A stretch of 64,000 bases of DNA from positions 248,001 through 312,000 of the forward strand of contig NZ_JBHTJM010000006.1 in the NCBI RefSeq assembly GCF_042675745.1, written 5' to 3'. The stretch's first letter is position 1. Every line of letters starts with the position of its first letter. Below the pieces are notes generated by a model that saw nothing but the letters and a program-made list of their open reading frames with translations, was not told the origin of the DNA and made no database searches. Below, piece by piece: positions 33,726 to 41,967 of this stretch. The position numbers and the translations under genes were made by a program. Origin of the DNA: Pseudofulvibacter geojedonensis. GTDB taxonomy: Bacteria > Bacteroidota > Bacteroidia > Flavobacteriales > Flavobacteriaceae.

Positions 33726-34425
33726 GATTTCAATCATCATACCTACCTTAAATGAAGCTGAGAACATTACTCAGCTTCTGCAACATTTAACAAACAATGC
33801 ATCAACAACAAAAGTCCAAGAAATTTTAGTAATTGATTGTGGTAGTGATGATGACACCCAACAATTAGTTCTAGAATTAGCCCATACTAACAATAAAATA
33901 AAGCTACTACATTCTGAAAGAGGTAGGGCCAAACAAATGAATATTGGAGCTCAGAACGCTCAAGGAGAGATACTGTATTTTCTTCACGCAGATACTTTTC
34001 CTCCTAAAGCTTTTGACCAGCTTATTATAAATGAGGTTTCTAAAAATAACTTGGCAGGATGTTTTAGAATGAAATTCAATTCTAAACACTGGTGGTTATT
34101 ACTAGCAGGTTGGTTAACTAAATTTAATAACAAAGCTTGTAGGGGCGGTGATCAAAGCTTATTTATTACTCAAAAACTATTTCAAAAACTAAACGGTTTT
34201 GACGAAAAATTCACCGTATATGAAGATCAAGATTTTATTAATAAATTATATAATATTGGTCAATTTACTGTAATACAAAAATGGATTACAACCTCAGCAA
34301 GGCGATACGAGTCTAACGGGATTTGGAAGTTACAATACCATTTTTGGACTATTTATATTAAAAAGTTTTTTGGAGCATCAGCAGATGATTTATATGCTTA
34401 CTACTTAAAAAACATTAAAGACTAA
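33718..34425 (+). CDS. Glycosyltransferase, TIGR04283 family (arsenosugar-associated)
   Basis: GT2-fold glycosyltransferase of 235 residues. Motifs are ISIIIPTLNEAENI, LVIDCGSDDDTQQ, ILYFLHADTFPP with the metal-binding HADT, the acceptor loop NKACRGGDQSLFI and YEDQDFINKL. The short form with CRGGDQ is the TIGR04283 family, named for its occurrence with arsenosugar genes; ArsM 2.7 kb upstream supports the name, but sugar and acceptor are unknown. Its stop codon overlaps that of the convergent gene by three bases. Confidence 0.85.
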   Translation: MNKISIIIPTLNEAENITQLLQHLTNNASTTKVQEILVIDCGSDDDTQQLVLELAHTNNKIKLLHSERGRAKQMNIGAQNAQGEILYFLHADTFPPKAFDQLIINEVSKNNLAGCFRMKFNSKHWWLLLAGWLTKFNNKACRGGDQSLFITQKLFQKLNGFDEKFTVYEDQDFINKLYNIGQFTVIQKWITTSARRYESNGIWKLQYHFWTIYIKKFFGASADDLYAYYLKNIKD

Positions 34426-35039
34426 ACTGCTCTTAATTCTTCCATATCCTTTACAATTTGTTCTATCTTCTTAGCTGTTTTATTTCCTAATCGAAGCATT
34501 ATTTTAAAAAACAAAGCACTAAGAATAGTTACAACTGGTATAAAAATAAATATCAATTTATTTGAGCCCCCCAAATTAGCATTACCCATTATTTCACCAA
34601 AGGTTTTATCTATATTATTAAAGTAGGTATAAATAAGCAATGGTGTTAATACAATAGGTACACTTAGTACCGATAATTTAAAATTAAACATCGTTATCTG
34701 TTTTAATTTTTCGCGCACCCTCTTTAAATAATCATAGCAATTAACTGTAAACTCTATATGCTTAATTGCTTGCAATTGTTTTTTAGCCACAAATATCCAC
34801 GGAATTACAGTTAAAGCACAGATAATACCCCACACAAAACTCTTAGCCAAAATACTACCTAATACGAGATTAAAAAATGTGATAATAAAAAGCAAAACTA
34901 CTTCATTCTCCATTTTCTTTACCAGAACCTCCACAATGTGTTGTGACTTCTTATTATAGATTTCATTCAACCTTGGAGCAATTAAATCTTGATTGTTTAA
35001 AAATCCGTTTTCCCAAATTGTTTCAATAGACTTTTCCAT
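34422..35039 (-). CDS. Hypothetical membrane protein downstream of an ECF sigma factor (possible anti-sigma factor)
   Basis: A 205-residue protein of unknown family. A soluble N-terminal segment of ~45 residues is followed by hydrophobic helices at ~47-65, ~68-85, ~122-142 and ~160-182, and a short charged C-terminus (KIEQIVKDMEELRAV). It starts 15 bases after the sigma factor gene and is surely cotranscribed, which fits an anti-sigma factor. It lacks the HxxxCxxC zinc anti-sigma motif, so the role is inferred only from position. Confidence 0.7.
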   Translation of the reverse strand: MEKSIETIWENGFLNNQDLIAPRLNEIYNKKSQHIVEVLVKKMENEVVLLFIITFFNLVLGSILAKSFVWGIICALTVIPWIFVAKKQLQAIKHIEFTVNCYDYLKRVREKLKQITMFNFKLSVLSVPIVLTPLLIYTYFNNIDKTFGEIMGNANLGGSNKLIFIFIPVVTILSALFFKIMLRLGNKTAKKIEQIVKDMEELRAV

Positions 35040-35054
35040 TTTAGTTGTTTTTAA

Positions 35055-35543
35055 TTAATATTTATTGGTTATTATTTTTTTTAATCTCTCTTTAATTCGT
35101 TTTACCCTCACTCCTATATTATTAGAATTAGTTCCTATGATTTCTGCTATTTCTACATAAGGTCTTTCTTCTAAATATAAAAGGATAACTGCCCTATCAA
35201 CTTCAGACAATTGTTTAATAGCTCTGTATAACATATTTAAATCTTCGTCTGTAAAGGCTTTTACATCTTCAGTAACTTCAGGAGGTAAATAGTCTGAAGC
35301 ATAATTCTGATGGTTATTTTTCTTTTTCTTTAATAAGGTCATACATACATTTAAAGACAATCTGTAAATCCAAGTAGACCATTCAGATTGTTCTTTAAAT
35401 CGTTCTCTACTCCTCCATATTTGTAAGCACACTTCTTGATAATAGTCTTCAAAATCTTCTTGCGTATTTGTATAAGCTCTACATATTTTTATGATAATAG
35501 CTTTATACGGATGAATAAACAGTATGTAAAAATCACTACTCAT
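35055..35543 (-). CDS. ECF-type RNA polymerase sigma factor
   Basis: A 162-residue sigma-70 family protein with region 2 (EDFEDYYQEVCLQIWRSRERF, TWIYRLSLNVCMTLLKK) and region 4 (LSEVDRAVILLYLEERPYVEIAEIIGT, then VRVKRIKERLKK). No extra domains are present. It is paired with the downstream membrane protein. The Omp85-type gene upstream ends in a strong terminator, so the two are separate units; the regulon cannot be read from the window. Confidence 0.92.
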   Translation of the reverse strand: MSSDFYILFIHPYKAIIIKICRAYTNTQEDFEDYYQEVCLQIWRSRERFKEQSEWSTWIYRLSLNVCMTLLKKKKNNHQNYASDYLPPEVTEDVKAFTDEDLNMLYRAIKQLSEVDRAVILLYLEERPYVEIAEIIGTNSNNIGVRVKRIKERLKKIITNKY

Positions 35544-35600
35544 TAATTAGTTTTTATCTAGTTAGTGGCTTCAGTCAAAAATTATTACATGTTATAAAAA

Positions 35601-35629
35601 TAAAAAAGCGCATAACAAATGTTATGCGC
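35601..35629 (-). terminator. Intrinsic terminator after the Omp85-type gene
   Basis: Arms GCGCATAAC (35608-35616) and GTTATGCGC (35621-35629) surround an AAAT loop. On the minus strand the stem is followed by TTTTTTATTTTTA. Confidence 0.88.
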
Positions 35630-35651
35630 CCTTAAAAAAGTTTATCAATTA

Positions 35652-36890
35652 TTAAAAATACTGGCCAATACCAAATACAATTCCTCCTGAATTATTTTCG
35701 AATGAATAACCATAATCCAATCTAAAAATTGCATTAAATATTTTTTTATGTATGAGTCTAAACCCTAACCCAGAATACAGCTGTCCTCTGCCAAAATCTA
35801 CAAAATCATCTAATTCTCCTCCAGGGTGCCTCCATGTACCAGCATCAACAAATACATTACCCTGTAAAGCAAACCATCCACCTTTATCGTATAATGTATG
35901 ACGATATTCTGTATTAAGCACCAAACTACCTGTTCCTCTATCTATTAAATTTCCAACCCCTCTAATATTTACATTATTATCTACCGCAAAAGGAGCAAAG
36001 ACACTAGAACTATTTGTAGATAAACCAGCTCTTAACCTACTTGCCCAATTTCCTTTTACACCTACTCTTTTAAAATACATAATATCATTCCAACCAGCTA
36101 AATAACTCGGTTGTATTTTATTATCTGTAAAATGCTGTTGTAAAGTAAAAGCATTTTTGAGTCCGCTAACATACTGGTAGTTAAAATCTAAATTGTTATA
36201 CTCATATAAAAATTTAATAATAGCTTTATTGATAGTAATATCTTGCTCTACTGATGCATTTAATACTCCAGAATCATAGGTGTATTCATCCTTACCTATA
36301 TTTAATCCCAACCTAAAGTTATTTTTAAAATTATACTCATAGGTAAGAAATGCTTCTGCCCCTAAATTATTATATATATAATTGGTTGCATCTTCTGTAT
36401 AATAAAATGGCTCTTTACTAGACCATTTCTGAACATTAATAGCTAAACCAAGTCTATTAGAGAATAAATATGGTGCAAATAAATTTACGCCAAAAGAGGG
36501 CTCTCCATTATATTGATAAAAACCTCCAAAAGTGATATTTCTTCCGAACAAATTATAATCGTATACTCCTATTTTATATGAAAAAATATCATCTACAGAC
36601 CATATATTTACAGCTGGTATTAAAGTGTGATTTTCTTCTATAGTAAAAATAACCTTATTACCTTGTATAGCATAGGTTGCATGAGATATACCCGCTAAAC
36701 GTTTCAACTTTTTAACATCTTGATTTAACAACAATGTATCTGATACAGTATCTGGTTGTGATAATATAAGACTTCTTAAAAACGATTCACTATTCTTTTT
36801 TACCCCGTTAAATTGAATTGAATCAATTTGTTGTTGAGCAAACGTAATTGATGTTAGACTAAAAATTAAAACTCTGAGTATGTTTTTCAT
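35652..36890 (-). CDS. Omp85/BamA-like outer membrane protein with one POTRA-like domain
   Basis: A 412-residue outer membrane protein: signal peptide to FAQ at ~19, one POTRA-like domain (~22-90, IQFNGVKKNSESFLRSLI...), and a 16-strand-type beta-barrel ending in Phe (GIGQYF). The NIRGVGNLIDRG segment corresponds to the conserved (V/F)RG loop-6 motif of Omp85 proteins. It is much shorter than BamA (five POTRA) and resembles single-POTRA Omp85 relatives (surface antigen/ShlB-like). Transported substrate unknown. A GH113-like lipoprotein gene lies 18 bases upstream, probably in the same transcript. Confidence 0.85.
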   Translation of the reverse strand: MKNILRVLIFSLTSITFAQQQIDSIQFNGVKKNSESFLRSLILSQPDTVSDTLLLNQDVKKLKRLAGISHATYAIQGNKVIFTIEENHTLIPAVNIWSVDDIFSYKIGVYDYNLFGRNITFGGFYQYNGEPSFGVNLFAPYLFSNRLGLAINVQKWSSKEPFYYTEDATNYIYNNLGAEAFLTYEYNFKNNFRLGLNIGKDEYTYDSGVLNASVEQDITINKAIIKFLYEYNNLDFNYQYVSGLKNAFTLQQHFTDNKIQPSYLAGWNDIMYFKRVGVKGNWASRLRAGLSTNSSSVFAPFAVDNNVNIRGVGNLIDRGTGSLVLNTEYRHTLYDKGGWFALQGNVFVDAGTWRHPGGELDDFVDFGRGQLYSGLGFRLIHKKIFNAIFRLDYGYSFENNSGGIVFGIGQYF

Positions 36891-36908
36891 ATCATTCTTT
36901 TTTTAACA

Positions 36909-37901
36909 TCAATTATGTCGCAAATAATATTCTCGTATTACATTTTCTACTGGTTTATTTTGTGGCGTAAACCTAGAATCATTCTTTCCTCCTGAATTTT
37001 CATAGTCAATAAACCATTTCCAAACAAAACCTCCTGCAAACCACTCTTCTTTCCATAACTCCTCAAATAAAACTTTAGTTGCATTAACTTGAGCTTTTAA
37101 ATTAACCGATGTTTTATTATAATCTACCTCCCAAGGTTTAGCAGCAGCATAATCTAGACTTCTGTATCCAAATTCTGTAAATAATATTTTCTTTTGAAGC
37201 GAATCTGAATACTTCTTCATTATTTTTTTATGCTTAACCCAACCCAATTTTAATGAGTCTATAGTTGGTGTTTTTTCTTCAGTTAAAGGAAAATAACCAT
37301 CTATACCTATAAAATCTAAATCAGCCCAAAAAACAGTTTTTGTAAATTCATCCCAATTAGCCGCATAGGTCAATTTTCCTTTATAAATTTTCTTGACTTC
37401 ATTTATTAAACTCTTCCAAAAACCAGGTCTATTCTCTACAAAGAACTCTAGCTCTGTACCTATACAAAAAAGAGGAATTTGCTTCTCTTGAGCTACTTTA
37501 GCAAATGTTAAGATAAATTCTGAATAGCGTTTTTCAAATTGTTGCCAATCACTTTCAGAATTCATTTTTATTTTACCCGTAAACAATCCATCTTTCACCC
37601 ATATTTGAGGTTTTAACATTACTTTTATTTTTTGCTTTTGTAACTCCTCTATATATTGTTTTACTCCTTCTTCGCGTTCTCCAAACCATTGCCATTCTTC
37701 ATTAAATCTTAAATTAGAGTGCCCCAAGCTTTCTATAAACCCAAATGGCATTACTGCTGCGTAATTAGCATTTAGCTTTTTAACTGGTGTTATATTTTCT
37801 AGATTCACCTCTTTTCCTGACGAAACAAATGAAACTCCATTCACTTTTTCTTGTTGATACTGACAAGAAACAAACAGTAATAAAAAAATAAAAAAACGCA
37901 T
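36909..37901 (-). CDS. Glycoside hydrolase TIM-barrel lipoprotein (GH113-like)
   Basis: A 330-residue protein from the ATG at 37901 (an upstream frame start would give an unlikely N-terminus). The signal MRFFIFLLLFVSCQ has a lipobox LFVSC. The body is a TIM barrel like GH113 beta-mannanases: Glu150 in FCIGTELEFF is the likely acid/base and Glu243 in ILFTEFGYRS the nucleophile. WQWFGEREEGVKQYI and DFIGIDGYFPL also fit. The true substrate may be another beta-linked glycan. It is outer-membrane anchored and upstream of the Omp85-type gene. Confidence 0.8.
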   Translation of the reverse strand: MRFFIFLLLFVSCQYQQEKVNGVSFVSSGKEVNLENITPVKKLNANYAAVMPFGFIESLGHSNLRFNEEWQWFGEREEGVKQYIEELQKQKIKVMLKPQIWVKDGLFTGKIKMNSESDWQQFEKRYSEFILTFAKVAQEKQIPLFCIGTELEFFVENRPGFWKSLINEVKKIYKGKLTYAANWDEFTKTVFWADLDFIGIDGYFPLTEEKTPTIDSLKLGWVKHKKIMKKYSDSLQKKILFTEFGYRSLDYAAAKPWEVDYNKTSVNLKAQVNATKVLFEELWKEEWFAGGFVWKWFIDYENSGGKNDSRFTPQNKPVENVIREYYLRHN

Positions 37902-38146
37902 ATTAATCGTATTGCTATAGCAAACAAGATACAAAATATGCATATTGCAATTAATCACGAGCAGTACTAATTTCACACAACTTTTTTCTAAATCTTATTC
38001 TCAAGATAAAATCACAAACATCTACTTTCTTTAAATAACAAACGGCTGACACATTTTATTTATATTGAATATAAATAACTTGCCATTATATAATCGTTTT
38101 AAGTTATTAACTTTATATACGACTCATTAGCCAAGATTATTTCTTT

Positions 38147-39487
38147 ATGAAAGAACACATAGTTATAATAGGAAACGGAATTTCTGGTATTACAGCAGCT
38201 AGACATATTAGAAAGAATAGTGATAAAAAAATTACTGTTATTTCTGCAGAGACTGATTATTTTTATTCAAGAACTGCTCTAATGTATGTTTACATGGGGC
38301 ACATGAAGTTTGAACACACACAACCATATGAAAATTGGTTTTGGAAAAAGAATAGAATTGAATTAAAAAAAGGGTTCGTAACTAATGTTGACACTACAAA
38401 CAACCAACTTGTTTTTGCTGATAATAGTAACTTAAAATATGACAAGCTTATTCTAGCTACAGGATCTAAACCTAATAAATTCGGATGGCCGGGTCAAGAT
38501 CTAAAAGGCGTAACTGGTTTATACAGCAAACAAGATTTAGATAATGTAGAAGAGTATTCTAAAAACTGCAAAAGAGCTGTAATTGTTGGCGGTGGCTTAA
38601 TTGGTATTGAATTAGCTGAAATGTTACGATCTAGAAACATTCCGGTTACTTTCATAGTTCGTGAATCTAGTTTTTGGAATGGAGTATTACCTGAAGGAGA
38701 GTCTGAAATGATTAACCAACATATAAAAGAACATCATATCGATTTACGGTTAGGGGTCAATCTTGAAGAAATTATTGGTGATAAAAATGGAAAAGCTATA
38801 GCAATTAAAATAAAAGAAACTGGTGAAATTATTGAATGTGATTTAGTAGGACTTACTGCCGGTGTTTCTCCGAATATTAATTTTTTAAAAAAATCAAACA
38901 TAAAAACCAACAAAGGAGTAGTAGTAAATAGGTATTTAGAAACTAATACCCCTAATGTTTATGCTATTGGCGATTGTGCCGAGCAACAAGAAACTATAGG
39001 CAATAGAAGACCCATAGAAGCTGTTTGGTATACGGGAAGAATGATGGGAGAAACTATAGCTCAAACCATTTGTGGTAATAAAAAACAATACAACCCTGGA
39101 AATTGGTTTAACTCTGCAAAGTTCTTAGACATTGAATATCAAACTTATGGATGGGTATTTGCTCAACCTAAAAAGTATGAAAAACAATTTCATTGGAGAC
39201 ACTCTAAAGAGCTTGTTTGTATCACTTTATCCTCTCATGAAGAGACCAACCAATTTTTAGGCATCAATACTTTTGGTATTAGAATGAGACATGAAATATT
39301 TGATAGGTGGTTGAATGAAAAACGATCTGTAGATTACGTATTAGAGCATTTATCTGATGCCAATTTTGACCCAGAATTCTACAAACAATACGAGAAAGAA
39401 ATTATTGAAGCTTACAACAAAGAAAACAACTCATCTATTATAGTTAAAAGAAGAAGTTGGAAGCGAATCCTAAATTTAACAAAGTAA
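38147..39487 (+). CDS. NAD(P)/FAD-dependent oxidoreductase
   Basis: A 446-residue pyridine-nucleotide disulfide oxidoreductase-like enzyme: FAD motif IIGNGISGITAARHI, NAD motif VIVGGGLIGIELAEML and the C-terminal FAD motif NVYAIGDCAEQ. There is no CxxxxC redox pair, so it is of the ferredoxin/rubredoxin reductase type. The C-terminal ~110 residues are an extension that may bind a partner. It ends five bases before the membrane 4Fe-4S protein gene and the pair probably forms an electron-transfer unit. What it serves is unknown; nearby glycosyltransferases hint at cell-envelope chemistry. Confidence 0.88.
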   Translation: MKEHIVIIGNGISGITAARHIRKNSDKKITVISAETDYFYSRTALMYVYMGHMKFEHTQPYENWFWKKNRIELKKGFVTNVDTTNNQLVFADNSNLKYDKLILATGSKPNKFGWPGQDLKGVTGLYSKQDLDNVEEYSKNCKRAVIVGGGLIGIELAEMLRSRNIPVTFIVRESSFWNGVLPEGESEMINQHIKEHHIDLRLGVNLEEIIGDKNGKAIAIKIKETGEIIECDLVGLTAGVSPNINFLKKSNIKTNKGVVVNRYLETNTPNVYAIGDCAEQQETIGNRRPIEAVWYTGRMMGETIAQTICGNKKQYNPGNWFNSAKFLDIEYQTYGWVFAQPKKYEKQFHWRHSKELVCITLSSHEETNQFLGINTFGIRMRHEIFDRWLNEKRSVDYVLEHLSDANFDPEFYKQYEKEIIEAYNKENNSSIIVKRRSWKRILNLTK

Positions 39488-39491
39488 AAAT

Positions 39492-40940
39492 ATGGAATCA
39501 AAAAATACAAGTTACGCGATTTCAAATCCCCATAAAATAAAATTAGATCCTGTTCAAAAAATAAGTTTTGGTATGGCTTTAATTGGTGTATTGGTATTAG
39601 CTATTTCATTTTTAGGCATTAATATTGAAAATAAAAGTATATCACTTACTTTTTCTTTACTATCTATTATAGTTGGGACTAGTGTTTATGCATATAGAAC
39701 ATACTCTTTACACCCCAAAGGAATCAAAAACAATCATGTTTGGTTTAACTCTCTATCGAATAGAGGTATTTGGGGTTGGATACTTGGTTTTATTCTTACT
39801 GGTTTCTACATTCTTCTTTATTGGTTTCCTGAAATATTAGGTCAAGCTACTGGACCATCAGGCATTAATCAGGGGTTAATTGCTTTGTTTGATCCTCTTA
39901 GTCATTTTTTTATCAGTAAACCTGCCAATCAATGGTTTGTATATGGTACTTTGTATACCGTTTTAATTTTTGCTTTAGGAATAAAGTTTATTTATAAATA
40001 CCGCTATAATCGCTATCAAGTAATTAGAACAATCGTAGTTATTGCATCACAAACTTTTTTTGCGTATTTAATTCCTCAAATATTAGAAGGGTTAAACTAC
40101 AATGGAGCCACTAATGCAGAAGGGAAATACATTGGATGGTATGATACCGATTTAAAAAACGTCTGGCCATTAGATTATGACTTTTTCAACAAATGGCACT
40201 TAGATGCTATGCAGGCTGAAGCTTACCAACCATTAGGAATGACTTATTTAGTTTGGGGAGTTATCTTATTTTTAGTTGTCACTCCATTTTTATCTTACTT
40301 TTTAGGAAAACGCTGGTATTGTTCTTGGATTTGTGGTTGTGGAGGCTTAGCAGAGACTGCAGGTGATTCGTTTAGGCATTTATCTTCTAAAAAGTTATCA
40401 GCTTGGAAATTAGAAAGGTGGCTAATTCACTTAATTATGGTTTGGGTGTTTATAATGACTGCTGCAACACTTTACGGATATTTTACTAAATCCGGAACTG
40501 TTTTTGGATTAAGCATTTACAAATACTTTCAACAACCATATGGTTTTATTATTGGTGCTGCTTTTTCTGGTGTAATTGGTGTTGGGTTTTATCCAATATT
40601 AGGCAGTAGAGTTTGGTGTAGATTTGGGTGTCCTATGGCTGGTTACATGGGGTTATTTCAAAGATTTAAATCAAGATTTAGAATTACCACAAACGGTGGG
40701 CAATGTATATCTTGCGGTAATTGCTCCACTTATTGCGAACAAGGTATTGATGTGAGAGCTTATGCCCAAAAAGGACAAAACATAGTTCGTGCTAGCTGTG
40801 TTGGTTGTGGTATTTGCTCTGCAGTATGCCCAAGAGGTGTATTAAAATTAGAAAACGCTCCTAATGATGATAAAACCAGGTATATAGAGCCTGATGTTAT
40901 TTTAGGTAATGATGTAGATTTAATGAACTTATTAAAATAA
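39492..40940 (+). CDS. Membrane-bound 4Fe-4S ferredoxin-type protein (NapH/CcoG-like)
   Basis: A 482-residue polytopic protein. Membrane helices lie at ~25-45, ~50-66, ~92-112, ~145-165, ~180-200, ~255-275, ~315-335 and ~350-370. Cys motifs WYCSWICGCGG and WCRFGCP resemble the NapH/CcoG membrane Cys pairs. Two C-terminal 4Fe-4S clusters are encoded by CISCGNCSTYCEQG and CVGCGICSAVCPRG. It is likely to pass electrons from the adjacent FAD enzyme through or along the membrane. CcoG itself lies in cytochrome oxidase clusters, which this does not. Confidence 0.87.
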   Translation: MESKNTSYAISNPHKIKLDPVQKISFGMALIGVLVLAISFLGINIENKSISLTFSLLSIIVGTSVYAYRTYSLHPKGIKNNHVWFNSLSNRGIWGWILGFILTGFYILLYWFPEILGQATGPSGINQGLIALFDPLSHFFISKPANQWFVYGTLYTVLIFALGIKFIYKYRYNRYQVIRTIVVIASQTFFAYLIPQILEGLNYNGATNAEGKYIGWYDTDLKNVWPLDYDFFNKWHLDAMQAEAYQPLGMTYLVWGVILFLVVTPFLSYFLGKRWYCSWICGCGGLAETAGDSFRHLSSKKLSAWKLERWLIHLIMVWVFIMTAATLYGYFTKSGTVFGLSIYKYFQQPYGFIIGAAFSGVIGVGFYPILGSRVWCRFGCPMAGYMGLFQRFKSRFRITTNGGQCISCGNCSTYCEQGIDVRAYAQKGQNIVRASCVGCGICSAVCPRGVLKLENAPNDDKTRYIEPDVILGNDVDLMNLLK

Positions 40941-41030
40941 GTTTTACCACAAAACAACTCACAAACACAACTAACGCAATTGTCATGGTATTTTTATCGT
41001 TATATTTATTCTAATTCAAATGCTTTGAAC

Positions 41031-41216
41031 ATGAAAAAAACATCATATACACTAATACTTATTTTTCTATTAGGTTTCATTTATTCATGCAGGCCAAGCT
41101 ATATGCGTTGCCCAAAAAACAGAAGATGTGTAGATATAAACAAAACATCTAAAAAAGACTTTTTAGACACAAAAAAAGGATTGTATTTTTCTATGTGTGT
41201 TAACTCCAAAAGTTAA
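41031..41216 (+). CDS. Small Cys-rich lipoprotein
   Basis: A 61-residue protein from the ATG at 41031 (a longer frame from 40980 has no signal peptide). Signal MKKTSYTLILIFLLGFIYSC ends in lipobox FIYSC and is followed by RPSYMRCPKNRRCV. The spacing of a lipid Cys and two more Cys with basic residues between resembles the W-x-C-x-K-R-Y-C lipoproteins at 23520, 28605 and 28811, though the Trp is missing. It lies between the 4Fe-4S protein and the glycosyltransferase. Function unknown. Confidence 0.7.
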   Translation: MKKTSYTLILIFLLGFIYSCRPSYMRCPKNRRCVDINKTSKKDFLDTKKGLYFSMCVNSKS

Positions 41217-41252
41217 GCTACTCATTAAAGTATTAATTTTGTTATTTTATTC

Positions 41253-41260
41253 TATTTTTG
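41253..41260 (+). promoter_or_regulatory. Predicted -7 element of the GT2 pair
   Basis: TATTTTTG matches the Bacteroidota -7 box and lies 15 bases before the ATG at 41276. Confidence 0.55.
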
Positions 41261-41275
41261 CGACAATTAACCCTT

Positions 41276-41965
41276 ATGGAGAAGATTGTTGTTTTAATTC
41301 CTGCCTTTAATGAAGAAGGCTCTATTGATAAGGTAATTGCTGAAATTCCAGATAACGTTTCAGAAATTATTGTGATTAATAATAATTCTACCGACCATAC
41401 CGCTCAAGTAGCCCAAAAAGCTGGCGCCACTGTTGTAGACCAAGTTAAAAAAGGATATGGAAATGCTTGTTTAAAGGGATTAGAGTATATCGCTACAAAC
41501 AAAATAAATCCAGATATTATTGTTTTTTTAGATGGTGATTATTCAGATTACCCTGAAGAATTAACCAAAATTATTAAACCTATTATTCATGACAATATCG
41601 ATTTTGTAATTGGCAGTAGAGTAAAACATTTACAAGAAAAAGGATCTATGACACCTCAACAACATTTTGGTAATTGGTTGGCTTGTTTTTTAATGAAACT
41701 TTTTTTTAATGCAAAATTTACAGATTTAGGTCCCTTTAGAGCTATTAAATATCAAAAAATTTTAAACCTTAAAATGCAAGACCAAACCTACGGCTGGACC
41801 GTGGAAATGCAACTAAAAGCATTGAAACATAAGTTGTCTTATACAGAGGTTCCTGTAAAATATAAAAAAAGAATTGGGGTCTCAAAGGTGTCTGGTACAA
41901 TAAAAGGTACTATATTTGCGGGCGTTAAAATTTTAACCTGGATATTTAAATACAGTTTTAAATAG
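41276..41965 (+). CDS. Glycosyltransferase family 2 protein
   Basis: A 229-residue GT2 enzyme (ATG at 41276; a TTG at 41258 is weaker). Motifs are VVLIPAFNEEGSIDKVI, the nucleotide-binding NNNSTD, DIIVFLDGDYSDYP with the DGD metal site, and FTDLGPFRAI. It resembles the polyprenyl-phosphate/dolichyl-phosphate glycosyltransferase-like branch, but has no membrane helices beyond weak hydrophobic segments near the C-terminus. It is followed after two bases by a cellulose synthase-like GT2, so the two form an operon that builds a glycan or glycolipid of unknown structure. Confidence 0.88.
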   Translation: MEKIVVLIPAFNEEGSIDKVIAEIPDNVSEIIVINNNSTDHTAQVAQKAGATVVDQVKKGYGNACLKGLEYIATNKINPDIIVFLDGDYSDYPEELTKIIKPIIHDNIDFVIGSRVKHLQEKGSMTPQQHFGNWLACFLMKLFFNAKFTDLGPFRAIKYQKILNLKMQDQTYGWTVEMQLKALKHKLSYTEVPVKYKKRIGVSKVSGTIKGTIFAGVKILTWIFKYSFK

Positions 41966-41967
41966 TA

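Noticed and set aside
37902..37976. N-terminal extension of the GH113-like protein
   Set aside because: The ATG at 37901 gives a proper lipoprotein signal peptide; the upstream extension would bury it.
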